A DNA stretch of 64,000 nucleotides, taken from positions 5,844,382 to 5,908,381 of the forward strand of contig CM119263.1 in NCBI GenBank assembly GCA_051294375.1. Reading direction: 5' to 3'. The DNA is from Paraspadella gotoi (lineage: Eukaryota; Chaetognatha). The notes under the pieces are model-generated. The model did no database searches. It was given only the letters and a program-made list of their open reading frames with translations, and was not told the origin of the DNA. Numbering within the stretch: the stretch's first letter is position 1; the number at the start of each line of letters is the position of its first letter. Position numbers and translations under genes: made by a program. Positions 24,104-37,372 of the stretch are shown here, piece after piece.

Positions 24104-27100
24104 TTATATTTGGAAACCTTCGTTCATGTACAAATTTTCCTCATCCTTGTTATTTTTGTTATTATTTTTTTTAGGTCTTTCTTTGTCATCAACAAATTTT
24201 TCCTCTTCAATCTTAAGCGTTTCAGGTTCTCGCTCTGGAATATGTTCTTGTATATCTTCGTATAAGTTTCCTTCTCTGGAAGTTTCTTCCTCATCCCTAA
24301 TTGATAGTTCAAACCGATCTTTTTCTTCAATTCCATCCCTAATAGATTGTTCAAACCGATCTTTTTCTTCAGTTCCATCTTCTTGACCTGTTGACAAATC
24401 TTCATCCACTTTTTCCGTCTTTAATTGAACGTAATCTATGACTAAAACAACATTGTGAAAAAACCCTAAAAAGACTTCAACAATTGCCAAATATCCAACG
24501 TACATGAACGCAAAAGTGATGAAATTATAGTCATAACGGAGGTTAATGTAAGGCCCTCTTTGATCAGTTGTAGTTTCGAACTTGACATTAAAGTCTTGAG
24601 AGTAGAGTCGCTGTATAACGCCATTCCAATATGGACGCGTTGGCATAACAAAGAGTTCTTCAAAGTTATTTGCATGAAATGTGATTCGGTTTTTGGGATT
24701 TTCATCACAGCCTCGATATATATGAAGGATAATGAGAGGAAGCAAGAAGTAGAGTATGTTTAAAATAGAACCGATTATGAACCAGACAAGAAAATGAAGT
24801 TTTTTTTTGGCCCGGCTGGTCATCTGGACAGCAGTTGTCGGGGTCACAATACGAAATACAATGAAACATATTATGGTAATGATGCCTTTGTAAGATCTGA
24901 CTTTTACTATGCCCTGGTACATATCACTGAGATAAAGGGTTAGAAAGAGTGGGCCACCAACTGCCCAAATCATAAATGGGAGGCGAATGGCAAGCAAGAA
25001 CGAAAATGGCGGCCTTTTATTAACCTTAAATGTCATTGTAAAGCCAAACTTGCAGATACTTTTGAAAAACTGAATCAGGGGAAGTATCAGATGAACGAGG
25101 CATGGGGCTTGATAACAATCCGAAACGTAGCACTTTGCATTTGTATTTAGCAGCTGATGATCAAGGAGGTAAGGTGGTAAGCAACTGTCCAAGTTTGCAA
25201 TCCAGTGCTGACATTGGCATGGCGCCTTTTTTGAGCAGGTTCCGGCTCGATAGAATATGTCATCAGTATCCTCCATTGTGGAGTTTTTAACTGAGTCTTG
25301 CTTTAACAAGAAGTCTTCCTTTTCTGGAACAAAGGACGTGAGAGAAAATCTTTGGTATTGGTTGTCGTCAAGAAATTTAAAGTCAGGGCGGCTAAGAACA
25401 AAGCTTGGGGGTAAGCAGATATGATCACTTCCCAACAACTCTGAGAGAATGTGGCTTCCAAGAACAAGATTGGCCAATGTCTCCATGGAAGTAATGAATT
25501 GAAAAAATATTAAAATGTTCTTTTTTCGCTTCACTTCAAAAGTAATTTTAAAAGCGTCATTTTTATGGCTTTCAGTCATTTGCTTCTCCGCTTCTGCCAA
25601 ATCTTCTTCTAATATGGTTTCCGTTTGATTTAATAGTGCAAATATTATCGTTTTAATCATACCTTTATCTCTTAATTTTAAGAATATGTCCTCTTGTGGC
25701 CTAAATTGTTTCCAAAAAACAACTACTATACAGAAGGACACAAATTTCAAAAGCCATGTAACCCCAATAATAACAAAAGTAATTCCGGCCCACCATACAT
25801 CTTTTCGTTGATAATACCCAAATCCTATTAAAACATCAATGATTTTTAGATTTGCTATGAAATTTAAAATCCATTTGTATTTCTCAAGTAACTTCTTCGC
25901 TGAAGAGTCATTTTGACTTTCTTTTTCTTCCTTTTTTTCTTCCTCTTTTTGGACTGGCTTTTTCTTCAAAAATTTCATTTGACTGGGTTCCCATTTCAAA
26001 ATAAATACAAAAACGATGTTTGTCAAAAAAGTAATAAGAACTGACGCAAGAAGTATTACAACCTGCTTTTTATCATAACCACAGACAATTACATCCCAGA
26101 AATCTTGTATTTTCTGTCCTTGAACCAAAATTCTCTGTCTGATACCAGGGGATACCGACCATATTTTAGAAAATGAATTTGATTCATTTGATTCTAAGTT
26201 ACCATTAATAAACCATTTTGTGTTTTCTTGGGAATCATTAACTCGATACTCAACTTGTTCACTGTGATAATGGAATTGATAAAATCGTATTTGCTTTTGA
26301 TCTACAGCAAGACGAGTTCTTATATCAGCTGAGCATTTGATGAAGCTTAGGTTGTCTGTGTCACTCTTTTTATTTTTTCTGTTTGGTGCTTTTAAATATT
26401 TTTTTAAACGTTGATCATTTGTTAACACAATAGCTGTTCCATTAGTAAACACTTGTTCTATTTGATAATTTTGAGCAAATTTACCAAAATCACAAGTCAA
26501 TTTCAATTCATGCTTTTCTTCTTTGCTGTTATCAAAAATCGTGGAAGCGTCAATTCCATACTTAGTGTAATCAAAGTATTGACAATTGATTCCAAAAAAA
26601 CCTTCCAAGCATTTACAAGAGTGCTGTAATATCACTTTATTACTGACAGAAACGCACTCTCCACCGTATAAACAAGGATTTCCATCACATGGATCCAGAC
26701 TAATTGAAATATTTGCTCTTGAATATTTTTTTTGCACTAGACTATATCTTAGCTCAGTGAGCACAGTGCACACGTATTCTCCCGTATTCTTCATAGAAAT
26801 ATTAGTAAGTCTTAAAGGAAGAGTTTTTACATTGTATTTTTTTAGCACAAGACGGTTTTCAAAGGTCCATCGCATTTCAATATCCAGCGATGGATCATAA
26901 TCCACTGAGCATGGTAAACTTATTGACGCTCCAGGCGCAACAATCGTGTCTTTTGGTCTCTCAGTAAATTTCAGTTTCCTTGTTACATTTAAACTGACTG
27001 ACTGACTTACTGACTCACCGACCGAATTGTCTGCTTTGCAAGTGTACAATCCAGCATCTTCGATACCCACGTTGTGAACAATTAACACGGACTCAATTAC

Positions 27101-28385
27101 AATTATTCCACTGGCATTGATCGTTTTCACAATCCTCTGCATTCGTTTCTCCGATAATTCTGTTTCTTCTTTAAACCATCGAATCACAGGCAGAGGATCT
27201 CCAATTGCTCGACACTCGAAACGAGCCAAAGCCTCAACAACGAATCTATCTGTTACTCTTTGTGCCTCAGAAATGAAAACGATCGTTGGTTCCAATTCTA
27301 CTTTCTCCAATGGAGCCTTTAAAAGGCAAGAAGTCCAACCATCGCCCGTAAAATCAGGTTTGCAAAAGCAATCGCGACATTCAACGCAACCATCTGCCAA
27401 AGCAAGACTCTCATCTGTCGTCATAAATCGGCATTCAGCATTTTCTGCACAGGGTCTGTGCACTTGAGAAACTCGCCTCCTTGGAATAAATGGCTCCATT
27501 CTATCTTCTTCAAAAAAATTCTGACAGTTTGTTTCATTGTAAGGATAACAAGGGTGGTGACCGACGCCTCTGCCCACAAATCCAAATTCCGAGTTACAAG
27601 AGCAAAATCTAGATCCTCTGCTGTTCACACAAATTGCGCGTGGAATCGATGTGGAGCAGCCACCGTTGTTGACTTTGCATTCATCCACATCCTCGCAGCC
27701 AGAAAAACCAACTCCGTTACCTACAAATCCTTTGGGACAAGCACAAGTTCTTGATCCCAATGTATTGATGCACCTTGCCACATAATGGCAGCCACCATTT
27801 AGTGTTGCTGATGAACACTCATTAAAGTCCACACAAGACATGGATCCATTTGTGAGAGTGGAGTTGAAGCCATCCCAACATCGACATGTTTTGCTCCCAG
27901 GAATATTGGTGCAATTTGAATAAAGAGGGCATCCCCCATTTACGGTTTCCACACATTCGTTAATATCGAGACAAACTTCATGAGTCTCCTTTCCAGGTTT
28001 CTTTACAGACCTGAACCCAGATTTGCAGATGCAGACTCTTGAACCTGGGATATTGGTGCAGTTAGCCACGGCGTCGCATCTTCCGTTCTCCGCAGAATAC
28101 AAAGAGCATTCGTCAATGTCTTGGCAGCTGCCTGCACCTCCACGCACGGGCAATTGATACTGGAATCCTGGTTCGCAATTACAATGAAAAGATCCAGGGC
28201 TGTTGATGCAGGTGGAATTTCTGCCGCATGAATTGTCATTGAGGCATTCGTTGACGTCTAAGCAACCGGCGTTGCCAGTCCCGTTGCCGGTGAATCCTGA
28301 ACTGCAAGAGCAAACGACGCCGACTTCTAGAGGATAGCAAGTCGCGTTGTCGTGGCAACCACCGTTTTGAATCAGGCATGGATCT
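24104..28385 (-). CDS. EGF-Ig-EGF multi-pass membrane protein, large 3' exon (5' exons not found)
   Basis: A single exon of about 4.28 kb, open from the acceptor (TTTTTTCCCCAG just above 28385) to a stop at 24104, about 1425 residues. Numbering from the exon start: EGF domains at about 2-75, four calcium-binding-type EGFs opened by DIDEC, DINEC, DFNEC and DVDEC (about 88-280), another Cys-rich EGF (about 310-355), two Ig domains with the Cys/Trp/DAGLYTC and NTGEYVC signatures (about 365-565), and an EGF opened by PCDGNPC (about 568-605). Then come roughly eight hydrophobic segments (about 775-1340), a Lys/Glu-rich loop and an acidic tail. Many N-x-S/T sites occur in the ectodomain. It is probably a plasma-membrane adhesion or receptor-like protein; the multi-pass part faintly recalls XK-related proteins but I do not assign it. 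Upstream exons, including any signal peptide, are missing. Confidence 0.85.
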
Positions 28386-29202
28386 GGGGAAAAAAATGTT
28401 TAATAAACCGTTTATTCAAAGATTACTCCATAAATATTTTTAAAAAATCTTTACTCGTATTTAAACTTACTTTGAGTATAAACGGACAAAAAAGAAGTAT
28501 AAAAAATAATTATAAAAATCCACACACGAACAGCAAAAATAGACGTCGTTGTAAAAAAAAACATTTTCGAGAGATTTATACTTTTTTTGGTCTTTGTTCT
28601 AATTTTTTTTTTTTAAAGTCTAAGTTGATCCCAAATTTCGATTACGAATTTAAAGATTTTGACGAATTTTCTCTATCGAATGAAAACGCGAGTCTCAACC
28701 CAAACCGGTTTTTTGTTATCAAGGACGAAAGAGAAAAATACGATAGCGTGAGGAGTTATTTTAATTAATAAATTAAAACGACTAATATTAAATAATGAAT
28801 TAAGTCAATAAATATGCAATATTGCCTTCCGACTATTGGAACATTGGACAGGCTCTTGCAAGCTATTAACATATTAGCAATACCGTGTAAGCTATCTGGC
28901 AAGACTCTCACTGACTGATTTATGGTCCTTTTTAGTGAGAAAAAACAAAAATATTTAGAAAAAAAAAACCAAACAAAAAAACAAAAGCAAAGAAACGAAG
29001 AAACGAAAAAAAGAAACATTTTTGGCCCCTCAAAAAAAGAAAGACTTTTTTTTTTGAAAGAAATTGAATTCCCTGGAAACGACTTAATTACTCGCCGTCG
29101 CCGCCACCGCTCGTTGCTTAGCAACCGACGACGCACAGGCTGACGATCCGCACTAGCGGAGCAAGGGTTAAACTCGCGTAGCGTGGCGCCGATGACGTGG
29201 GG

Positions 29203-29272
<70 letters not shown>

Positions 29273-29683
29273 CATCAATGCCTTAAATTATGTTATGACT
29301 GAAATTATCAATGACCTCAGCAAATTTTTATGACGTCATTGACGTTTTTTGATGGAAGATGAAAGTGATGACGATTTCATGTCTGATTGACGACGACGAC
29401 GACGACGACGACGAAGGAAGGAAATTCCGATGCCAACATTTCCGCAAAGAAATTGTTTTGGGCTTAGAAATCTTATACGTTTAATAAGTTGTATTTTTAG
29501 TATTTGTTTTACTCATTTAAGTGGAACTTCAAGTTATGAACGATGGAAATGCAGAGCGAAAGATATACTGACAGACAGATAAACAGTCTGACAGACGGAG
29601 AGAACCCGGGTCCGTATTATTCCGCAACAACTCAGTCGTGACTAATCAGTTTTCTTCTCAAACTTGAATTTGATCGGAAATAT
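28386..29683. other. Intron or upstream region of the EGF/Ig gene
   Basis: Begins on the minus side with the acceptor of the large exon. AT-rich, with a CT tract at 29206-29263 and a CGA run at 29390-29414. No further EGF exon is visible before the gap. The whole stretch recurs at 32167-33485. Confidence 0.6.
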
Positions 29684-29878
29684 NNNNNNNNNNNNNNNNN
29701 NNNNNNNNNNNNNNNNNNNNNNNNNNNNNNNNNNNNNNNNNNNNNNNNNNNNNNNNNNNNNNNNNNNNNNNNNNNNNNNNNNNNNNNNNNNNNNNNNNNN
29801 NNNNNNNNNNNNNNNNNNNNNNNNNNNNNNNNNNNNNNNNNNNNNNNNNNNNNNNNNNNNNNNNNNNNNNNNNNNNNN
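29684..29878. other. Assembly gap, 195 N
   Basis: The homologous copy at 33486-33588 shows only about 103 bp between the same flanks, so the gap estimate is too large or the alleles differ. The sequence in that copy contains no gene. Confidence 0.95.
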
Positions 29879-30148
29879 GATTAAATTTAAAACGAAAGAA
29901 AAAAAAATATTACACGAGGAAAATATATATGTTATTATAGTTAGTATGATATGATAGTAAACTTTTTTGAATATAAATCGTTGGATGAACGATCCTAACC
30001 TTAAAACAACGCCCGCCTCAAAATCAAAGTAAGATCAGGTCATCGTGATTTCAACGCCAAAAAAAAATAAACTTACCCTCAACCAAATTCGAGTTTGAAT
30101 AAAAAAAGACTAAAAAAAGAAAAAAAAAGTTAGCGGAGGAGGAAGAAA

Positions 30149-30173
30149 NNNNNNNNNNNNNNNNNNNNNNNNN
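30149..30173. other. Assembly gap, 25 N, joining duplicated contig ends
   Basis: The end of the left contig (about 26388-30148) and the start of the right contig (30174-33868) are the same sequence in the same orientation, which identifies this placeholder as a failed overlap merge. Confidence 0.95.
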
Positions 30174-32166
30174 GAGCTTTTAAATATTTTAAACGTTGAT
30201 CATTGGCTAACACAATAGCTGTTCCATTAGTAAACACTTGTTCTTATTGATAATTTTGAGCAAATTTACCAAAATCACAAGTCAATTTCAATTCATGCTC
30301 TTCTTCTTTGCTGTTATCAAAAATCGGGAAGCGTCAATTTCATACTTAGTGTAATCAAAGTATTGACAATTGATTCCAAAAAAACCTCTCAAGCATTTAC
30401 AAGAGTGCTGTAATATCACTTTATTACTGACAGAAACGCACTCTCCACCGTATAAACAAGGATTTCCATCACATGGATCCAGACAATGGAATATTTGCTC
30501 TTGAATATTTTTTTTTGCACTAGACTATATCTTAGCTCAGTGAGACACAGTGCACACGTATTCTCCCGTATTCTTCATAGAAATATTAGTAAGTCTTTAA
30601 AGGAAGAGTTTTTACATGGTATTTTTTTAGCACAAGACGGTTTTCAAAGGTCCATCGCATTTCAATATCCAGCGATGGATCATAATCCACTGAGCATGGT
30701 AAACTTATTGACGCTCCAGGCGCAACAATCGTGTCTTTTGTCTCTCAGTAAATTTGAGTTTTCCTCGTTACATTTAAACTGACTGACTGACTTACTGACT
30801 CACCGACCGAATTCTCTGCTTTGCAATGTTACAATCCAGCATCTTCGATACCCACGTTGTGAACAATTAACACGGACTCAATTACAATTATTCCACTGGC
30901 ATTGATCGTTTTCACAATCCTCTGCATTCGTTTTCTCCGATAATTCTGTTTCTTCTTTAAACCATCGAATCACAGGAGAGGATCTCCAATTGCTCGACAC
31001 TCGAAACGAGCAAGCCTCAACAACGAATCTATCTGTTACTCTTGTGCCTCAGAAATGAAAACGATCGTTGGTTCCAATTCTACTTTCTCCAATGGAGCCT
31101 TTAAAAGGCAAGAAGTCCAACCATCGCCCGTAAAATCAGGTTTGCAAAAGCAATCGCGACATTCAGCGCAACCATCTGCCAAAGCAAGACTCTCATCTGT
31201 CGTCAAAATCGGCATTCAGCATTTTCTGCACAGGGTCTGTGCACTTGAGAAACTCGCCTCATGGAATAAATGGCTCCATTCTATCTTCTTCAAAAAAATT
31301 CTGACAGTTTGTTTCATTGTAAGGATAACAAGGGTGGTGACCGACGCTCTGCCCACAAATCCAAATTCCGAGTTACAAGAGCAAAATCTAGATCCTCTGT
31401 GTGTTCACACAATTTGCGCGTGGATAGTGGATGCAGCCCACCGTTGTTGACTTTGCATCATCCACATCCTCGCAGCCAGAAAAACCAACTCCGTTACCTA
31501 CAAATCCTTTGGGACACAGCACAAGTTCTTTGATCCCAATGTATTGATGCACCTTGCCACATAATGGCAGCCACCATTTAGTGTTGCTGATGAACACTCA
31601 TTAAAGTCCACACAAGACATGGATCCATTTGTGAGAGTGGAGTTGAAGCCATCCCAACATCGACATGTTTTGCTCCCAGGAATATTGGTGCAATTTGAAT
31701 AAAGAGGGCATCCCCCATTTACAGTTTCCACACATTCGTTAATATCGAGACAAACTTCAATGAGTCTCCTTTCCAGGTTTCTTTACAGACCTGAACCCAG
31801 ATTTGCAGATGCAGACTCTTGAACCTGGGATATTGGTGGTTAGCCACGGCGTCGCAATCTTCCGTTCTCCGCAGAATACAAAGAGCATTCGTCAATGTCT
31901 TGGCAGCTGCCTGCACCTCCACGCACGGGCAATTGATACTGGAATCCTGGTTCGCAATTACAATGAAAAGATCCAGGCTGTTGATTGCAGGTGGAATTTC
32001 TGCCGCATGAATTGTCATTGAGGCATTCGTTGACGTCTAAGCAAACCGGCGCTTGCCAGTCCGTTGCCGGTGAATCCTGAACTGCAAGAGCAAACGACGC
32101 CCGACTTCTAGAGGATAGCAGTCGCGTTGTGTGGCAACCACCGTTTTGAATCAGGCATGGATCTGG
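30174..32166 (-). pseudogene. Frame-broken duplicate of the EGF/Ig exon (probable assembly duplicate)
   Basis: Near-identical to 26388-28386 on the same strand: Ig domains, five EGF modules and the acceptor (here TTTTTTCCCAG above 32166). Many one- to three-base insertions or deletions break the frame repeatedly, so only fragments such as METVNGGCPLYSNCTN and DVNECLNDNSCGRNSTC stay readable. The DNA is cut at the gap within the second Ig/EGF region and lacks all membrane segments. Indels outnumber substitutions, which points to uncorrected long-read error in a redundant contig rather than a decayed paralogue. It should not be counted as a separate gene. Confidence 0.8.
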
Positions 32167-32984
32167 GAAAAAATGTTTAATAAACAGTTTATTCAAAGAT
32201 TACTCCCTAAATATTTTAAAAAATCTTTACTCGTATTTAAACTTACTTTGAGTATAAACGGACAAAAAAGAAGTATAAAAAATAATTATAAAAATCCACA
32301 CACGAACAGCAAAAATAGACGTCGTTGTAAAAAAAAACATTTTCGAGAGATTTATACTTTTTTTGGTCTTTGTTCTAAATTTTTTTTTTTTTAAGTCTAG
32401 TTGATCCCAAATTTCGATTACGAATTTAAAGATTTTGACGAATTTTCTCTATCGAATGAAAACGCGAGTTCTCAACCCAAACCGGTTTTTTGTTATCAAG
32501 GACGAAAGAGAAAAATACGATAGCGTGAGGAGTTATTTTAATTAATAAATTAAACGACTAATATAAATAATGAATTAAGTCAATAAATATGCAATATTGC
32601 CTTCCGACTATTGGAACATTGGACAGGCTCTTGCAAGCTATTAACATATTAGCAATACCGTGTAAGCTATCTGGCAAGACTCTCACTGACTGATTTATGG
32701 TCCTTTTTAGTGAGAAAAAACAAAAATATTTAGAAAAAAAAAACCAAACAAAAAACAAAAGCGAAGAACGAAGAAACGAAAAAAAGAAACATTTTTGGCC
32801 CCCTCAAAAAAAGAAAGACTTTTTTTTTTGAAAGAAATTGAATTCCCTGGAAACGACTTAATTACTCGCCGTCGCCGCCACCGCTCGTTGCTTAGCAACC
32901 GACGACGCACAGGCTGACGATCCGCACTAGCGGAGCAAGGGTTAAACTCGCGTAGCGTGGCGCGCGATGACGTGGGGACTCTCT

Positions 32985-33074
<90 letters not shown>

Positions 33075-33868
33075 CATCAATGCCTTAAATTATGTTATGA
33101 CTGAAATTATCAATGACATCAGCAAATTTTTTATGACGTCATTGACGTTTTTTGATGAAAGATGAAAGTGATGCGATTTCATGTCTGTATTGACGACGAC
33201 GACGACGACGACGACGAAGAAGAGGAAATTCCGATGCCAACATTTCCGCAAAGAAATTGTTTTGGGCTTAGAAATCTTATACGTTAATAAGTTGTATTTT
33301 TAGTATTTGTTTTACTCATTTAAGTGGAACTTCAAGTTATGAACGATGGAAATGCAGAGCGAAAGATATACTGACAGACAGATAAACAGTCTGACAGACG
33401 GAGAGAACCGGGTCCGTATTATTCCGCAACAAATCAGTCGTGACTAATCAGTTTTCTTCTCAAACTTGAATTTGATCGGAAATATTTTTCGCGAAAACAA
33501 AAATGGAAAAAAAAGGATAAATACTCTCCGATTTTAAGATGGAATTTGAGAATTTTTCGAGAAAACCGGAAAAAACGATGACGAATTTGATTAAATTTAA
33601 AACGAAAGAAAAAAAAATATTACACGAGGAAAATATATATGTTATTTATAGTTAGTATGATATGATAGTAAATTTTTGAATAAAATCGTTTAGGATGAAC
33701 GATCCTAACCTTAAAACAACGCCCGCCTCAAAATCAAAGTAAGATCAGGTCATCGTGATTTCAACGCCAAAAAAAAAAAAACAAACTTACCCTCAACCAA
33801 ATTCGAGTTTGAATAAAAAAAGACTAAAAAAAGAAAAAAAAAAAAGTTAGCGGAGGAGGAAGAAAATA
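32167..33868. other. Duplicate of 28387-30148
   Basis: Same order as the left copy: AT-rich intron, the GCTCGTTGCTTAGCAACCG segment, a CT tract (about 32985-33064), a CGA run (33192-33217) and the AGTTAGCGGAGGAGGAAG end. It supplies the sequence missing from the 29684 gap. No gene. Confidence 0.85.
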
Positions 33869-34560
33869 TTTTTTTTTTCCGGCGCTCTTCAACTTTGGGG
33901 ACTTCGGGATTTGAACTCGAGACCCGCTCGCTGCCTACAACAATTCATTTTCAAACACCAACGACGCCATTTTTGTCGAGGGAATTTCGTTGCTCCTGAT
34001 GAGAATCAAATTTACATATTTTGGGAATTTCACGAGATTTTTTTTTTTCCCTCTTCCCCGTCGCGAGTGAACATGATTTTTTTTTGGGGGGGCAGTCGGG
34101 TAAGTTGGGGGGGGGGTTGAGAAGGGTGAAGGGAGGGAAGTTTACTCACCAACGGAGACGGAAATACTTTGAGATTGAATTCACAATCGAGTTATAAATA
34201 TTACTCTATGATTATTTTTTTAATTGTCTTACGTTGGTATATGAATAAATAAATAATTAACACATTTTAACCGTTGAAAATGATATTGTTTCTTTAATAG
34301 TACGCGTGATCGTTAAGTCATTAACAACAAGACCGACTTCACTAATGAACTATTTTCCTCTCAAGTATCGCATTGACTGTAAACCATTCCAATCTTTTCC
34401 TCTCATTAAAAAAGAGTCTATGACCAAGTTAACGCAATGAACCAAACCGAATTCCCAAATCTAGATTTAAATCCCAAATCTCAATTTAAATCCCAAATCC
34501 AATTCGATTCAATTTTTTTTTTCTCTTTTGACTTTAAATTCGTTTCACTTTGACTTTTAA
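33869..34560. other. Intergenic, with a minus-strand tRNA-like fragment
   Basis: On the minus strand 33906-33918 reads GAGTTCAAATCCC, a B-box match preceded by GGCAGCGAGCGGGTCTC, as in tRNA-derived short repeats. A complete cloverleaf is not seen. The rest is AT-rich. Confidence 0.4.
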
Positions 34561-34569
34561 ACTTTCAGT

Positions 34570-35010
34570 TCAGAGAAATGATCGTCATTGTCGTCGCCGT
34601 CGCCGTCGTCATCGCCGCTGCCGCCCTTGCCGCCGCCTCAGCCGTCGCAGCCGCCGCCGAAAAAGTCAGTCGCGTCGTCAAATGCCATCACCATCGCCAT
34701 CCATGTGCCATATCGCTTCGTCTCCCGACCTAAACTCTTACTCTTCCTCACCCCGCCCTCACCTCAGCCCAGTCGCCCACGCCATTACCCTCCTTACCCT
34801 TTCGCCCTTACCCCCGAGGAGAAAAACCCGTTTCTCCTGTTACGACGTGGGAGTGGCGAGCCGCGCGCCGCCTCCGCCGCCGCCGCCGCCGCCGCCGCCG
34901 CCGACCTAGAAACATTTTTCGAAGCCCCTCCCTCCATCGCCATTCCAGAGGCCCCGTGCCCGATTCCCGGGGTCTCCCTTACCGGCCTTACCCCTTAGAA
35001 GCCTCGCTAC
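34570..35010. repeat. GTC/GCC triplet-rich stretch
   Basis: Degenerate GTCGCC and GCCGCC triplets (34585-34670 and 34865-34905) create Ala/Pro/Ser/Val-rich open frames. One frame from 34578 mimics a signal peptide, but it ends after about 50 codons and is compositional. Confidence 0.6.
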
Positions 35011-35139
35011 TTTCACCCCTCAACCCCGAACCCCCAACCCATAACCCTCTAACCACCCCCAGGGTCCAGGGCCAAAAAGTTCACGAAGGGTGAAACTCGT
35101 TACAAGAATTTCGCGAATCTTCTCATTAGCGACTGAATC

Positions 35140-35940
35140 GTGGGGAGAAAAGAAGCGGAGGAAGGGAAAGAAGGAAGAAGGAAGAGAGGAAAGGAAGGAA
35201 AGAAAGAAGGAGAGAAGGAAGGAAAGAAAGAATGGAGGACAAGAGCGAAGGAGGAAGGGAAAGAAGGAAAGAAGGAAGAGAGGAAAGGAAGGAAACAAGA
35301 AAGGAGAGAAGTAAGGAAAGAAAGAATAGAGGAAAAGAGCGAAGGTGGAAGGAAAGAAGGAAGGAAAGGAAAGAATAATGGGAAATAAGAAGCGGAGGAA
35401 AGAAAGGAAAGAAAGAAAGGGAGGAAAAGAAAGAAGGAAATCAGTAAGAAAGGAAAGAAAGAAGAAAGGAAAGAAGGAATGGGGGAAAAGAGCGGAAGAA
35501 AAGAAAGAAGGGAGGAAAGGAAAAAAAATGGAAAAGAAACGGAGGAAAGGAAAGAAGGAAGGAAAGGAAAGAGAAAAGAATCGCAGGAAAGGAAAAAGGA
35601 AAGAAGAGAGGAAAGAACGAATGGAGAATGGAGAAACTAAATGTGGGAAGATGTAAAGAAGGAAGAAGGTGAAGAAGGACAGAAGGAAAAAGACAAGGAT
35701 GGAAAGAAGGTAGGCATGAGAGAAAAAATGAGGAAAGGAAAGACAGAAGTAAAGAAGAAATGAGAGAAGAAAAGATGGAAGGAAAAAAAGAGAGGAATGA
35801 AGGAAGGAGGGAGAATTGGCAGAAAGAATGATAAAGGAAGCAAAGAAGGGGGAAAAAAAGGAAGGTAGAAAAAGAAAAATAAGAAAAAAGGAGGAAAGAG
35901 GAAAGATGAAAAGAAACAGGACAAGCAAGCAAACTGGAAG
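35140..35940. repeat. GGAAAGAAGGAA purine tract
   Basis: About 800 bp of almost pure purine on the plus strand with imperfect units such as GGAAAGAAAGAAGG. It stays open in several frames as Lys/Glu/Arg-rich (plus) or Phe/Leu/Ser-rich (minus) strings up to 302 codons, which I do not treat as genes. Confidence 0.9.
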
Positions 35941-35944
35941 AGGA

Positions 35945-36096
35945 ACAATTCATTAAAACATAAAAACTTAATCTTGAGATTCGCGAGTGAAGGGACGATT
36001 AAAATTAAAATTTATGTTTTAAAATTCTTCCTTTTTTTTTCACTAAAATAAAGACTATTAACGATTTTTTTTCTTTTTTAGTTAAGTAAGAAGTTA

Positions 36097-36128
<32 letters not shown>

Positions 36129-37265
36129 AACCTTCGTCCTTCAGACGGTGTTAACAGATAATGACCACCTTTAAAAAAAACTAGGGGAAGGGAGGAGCTC
36201 AGAAAAATCCGGCTCGCCTCTCGGCAAAAAAATCCGGCTCCTCTCTCGGCAAAAACCCGGCTCCTCTCCCGACCGAACCTTAATGAGATCAAGAGAGAAA
36301 AAAAAAGAGATTATGGAAGTTATGAGCAAAGAATAACCGCAGGTTGTTAAGCGCCAGTGAGAAGGGAAAAGGGAAGAGGTTATTGTGCTCCAGAGGGATC
36401 GAGAGAGAGAGAGTGAGAGAGTAGAGAGAGAGAGGAGAAGAGAAAGAGAAGTGAAGAGAGAGAGAGAGAGAGCTCCGTTTACATGATGTTCTTCTTAATG
36501 ATTTTTTACAGTGAAGCTTATCTTATCCAGAGATATTATTCTGAATTATTCAGATAAGAGAAGATAATTCACTGACAATATGGAAGGTTTTCAGGAATGT
36601 AGTTTCTATTTAAAAGATCGGTGTATAATTGTATATATTGTGTAAGTAATTTCTGGGTATATGATTGAATATGAAAATAAGTGTTACTTTTCATAGGAAA
36701 CGTAAAGAAAAAAAATGTAAAATACAAGCAAACAACAAGATATTTTTTGTGCTTCTTGAGATCGAGGTTAAAAATAGAACAATAAGTAAAATGGCACTTA
36801 CAGAATTTCTGGCTATTTTTTTCCAAAAACGCCCCTTATCTTCTTAGGATTTAGGATTAGATTATGGTTTGGAGTTTTTTCTTTTTCTTCTCTCCTTTTT
36901 TTCTCCTTCTTTTTCTTTCCTTCTTTTTCTTATCTCTTTCTTACATCTTTTGTTTTCTTCCATTCTCCTTCTCTTTACCTTCATCATTCTTTTCTCTTTC
37001 TTTGTTCTATTTTTTTCGTTTCTCGATACAAGTTTTGTCTTCCTCGTCGCGTTCCTCTTCCACAGCCCCCTCCTCCTCCTTCTCCTCCTCCTTCTCTTCC
37101 TCCTCCTCTTCCTTCTCCTCTTCTCCCGCCCTCCGTCAATTTCTCTCCTCGTTTTATCTCCTTTTCTTTCTTTTTCCTTCATAATTTTTTTTTCTTTTTT
37201 CTTTTCCCTTCAATTTTTCCATTCTGCTTCGTTGCCATGGTAATATGGTGTTCGTTCGCGCGTGC
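35945..37265. other. Intergenic with AG and pyrimidine patches
   Basis: AG tracts lie at 36106-36129 and 36400-36470. A direct repeat of CCGGCTC(C/G)CCTCTC(G/C)GGCAAAAA occurs at 36210-36262. 36870-37220 is pyrimidine-rich. No gene is seen. Confidence 0.5.
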
Positions 37266-37269
37266 GGAT

Positions 37270-37277
37270 CACTCTCT

Positions 37278-37369
<92 letters not shown>
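37270..37369. repeat. CT microsatellite
   Basis: About 50 CT units with one CTCC interruption. A CGA run follows at 37455-37482. Confidence 0.95.

Positions 37370-37372
<3 letters not shown>

Noticed and set aside
30174-32166. A second EGF/Ig gene in tandem
   Set aside because: Coincides exactly with contig ends at a 25-N gap, and the copies differ mostly by indels. Best explained as a redundant contig.
34578-34737. Apparent signal peptide (Val/Ala-rich) after an ATG at 34578
   Set aside because: Produced by GTC/GCC triplets; the frame ends after about 50 codons with nothing recognisable behind it.
35020-35928. 302-codon minus-strand ORF resembling a membrane protein
   Set aside because: Phe/Ser/Leu string from a GGAAAGAAGG purine tract; its hydrophobicity is compositional.
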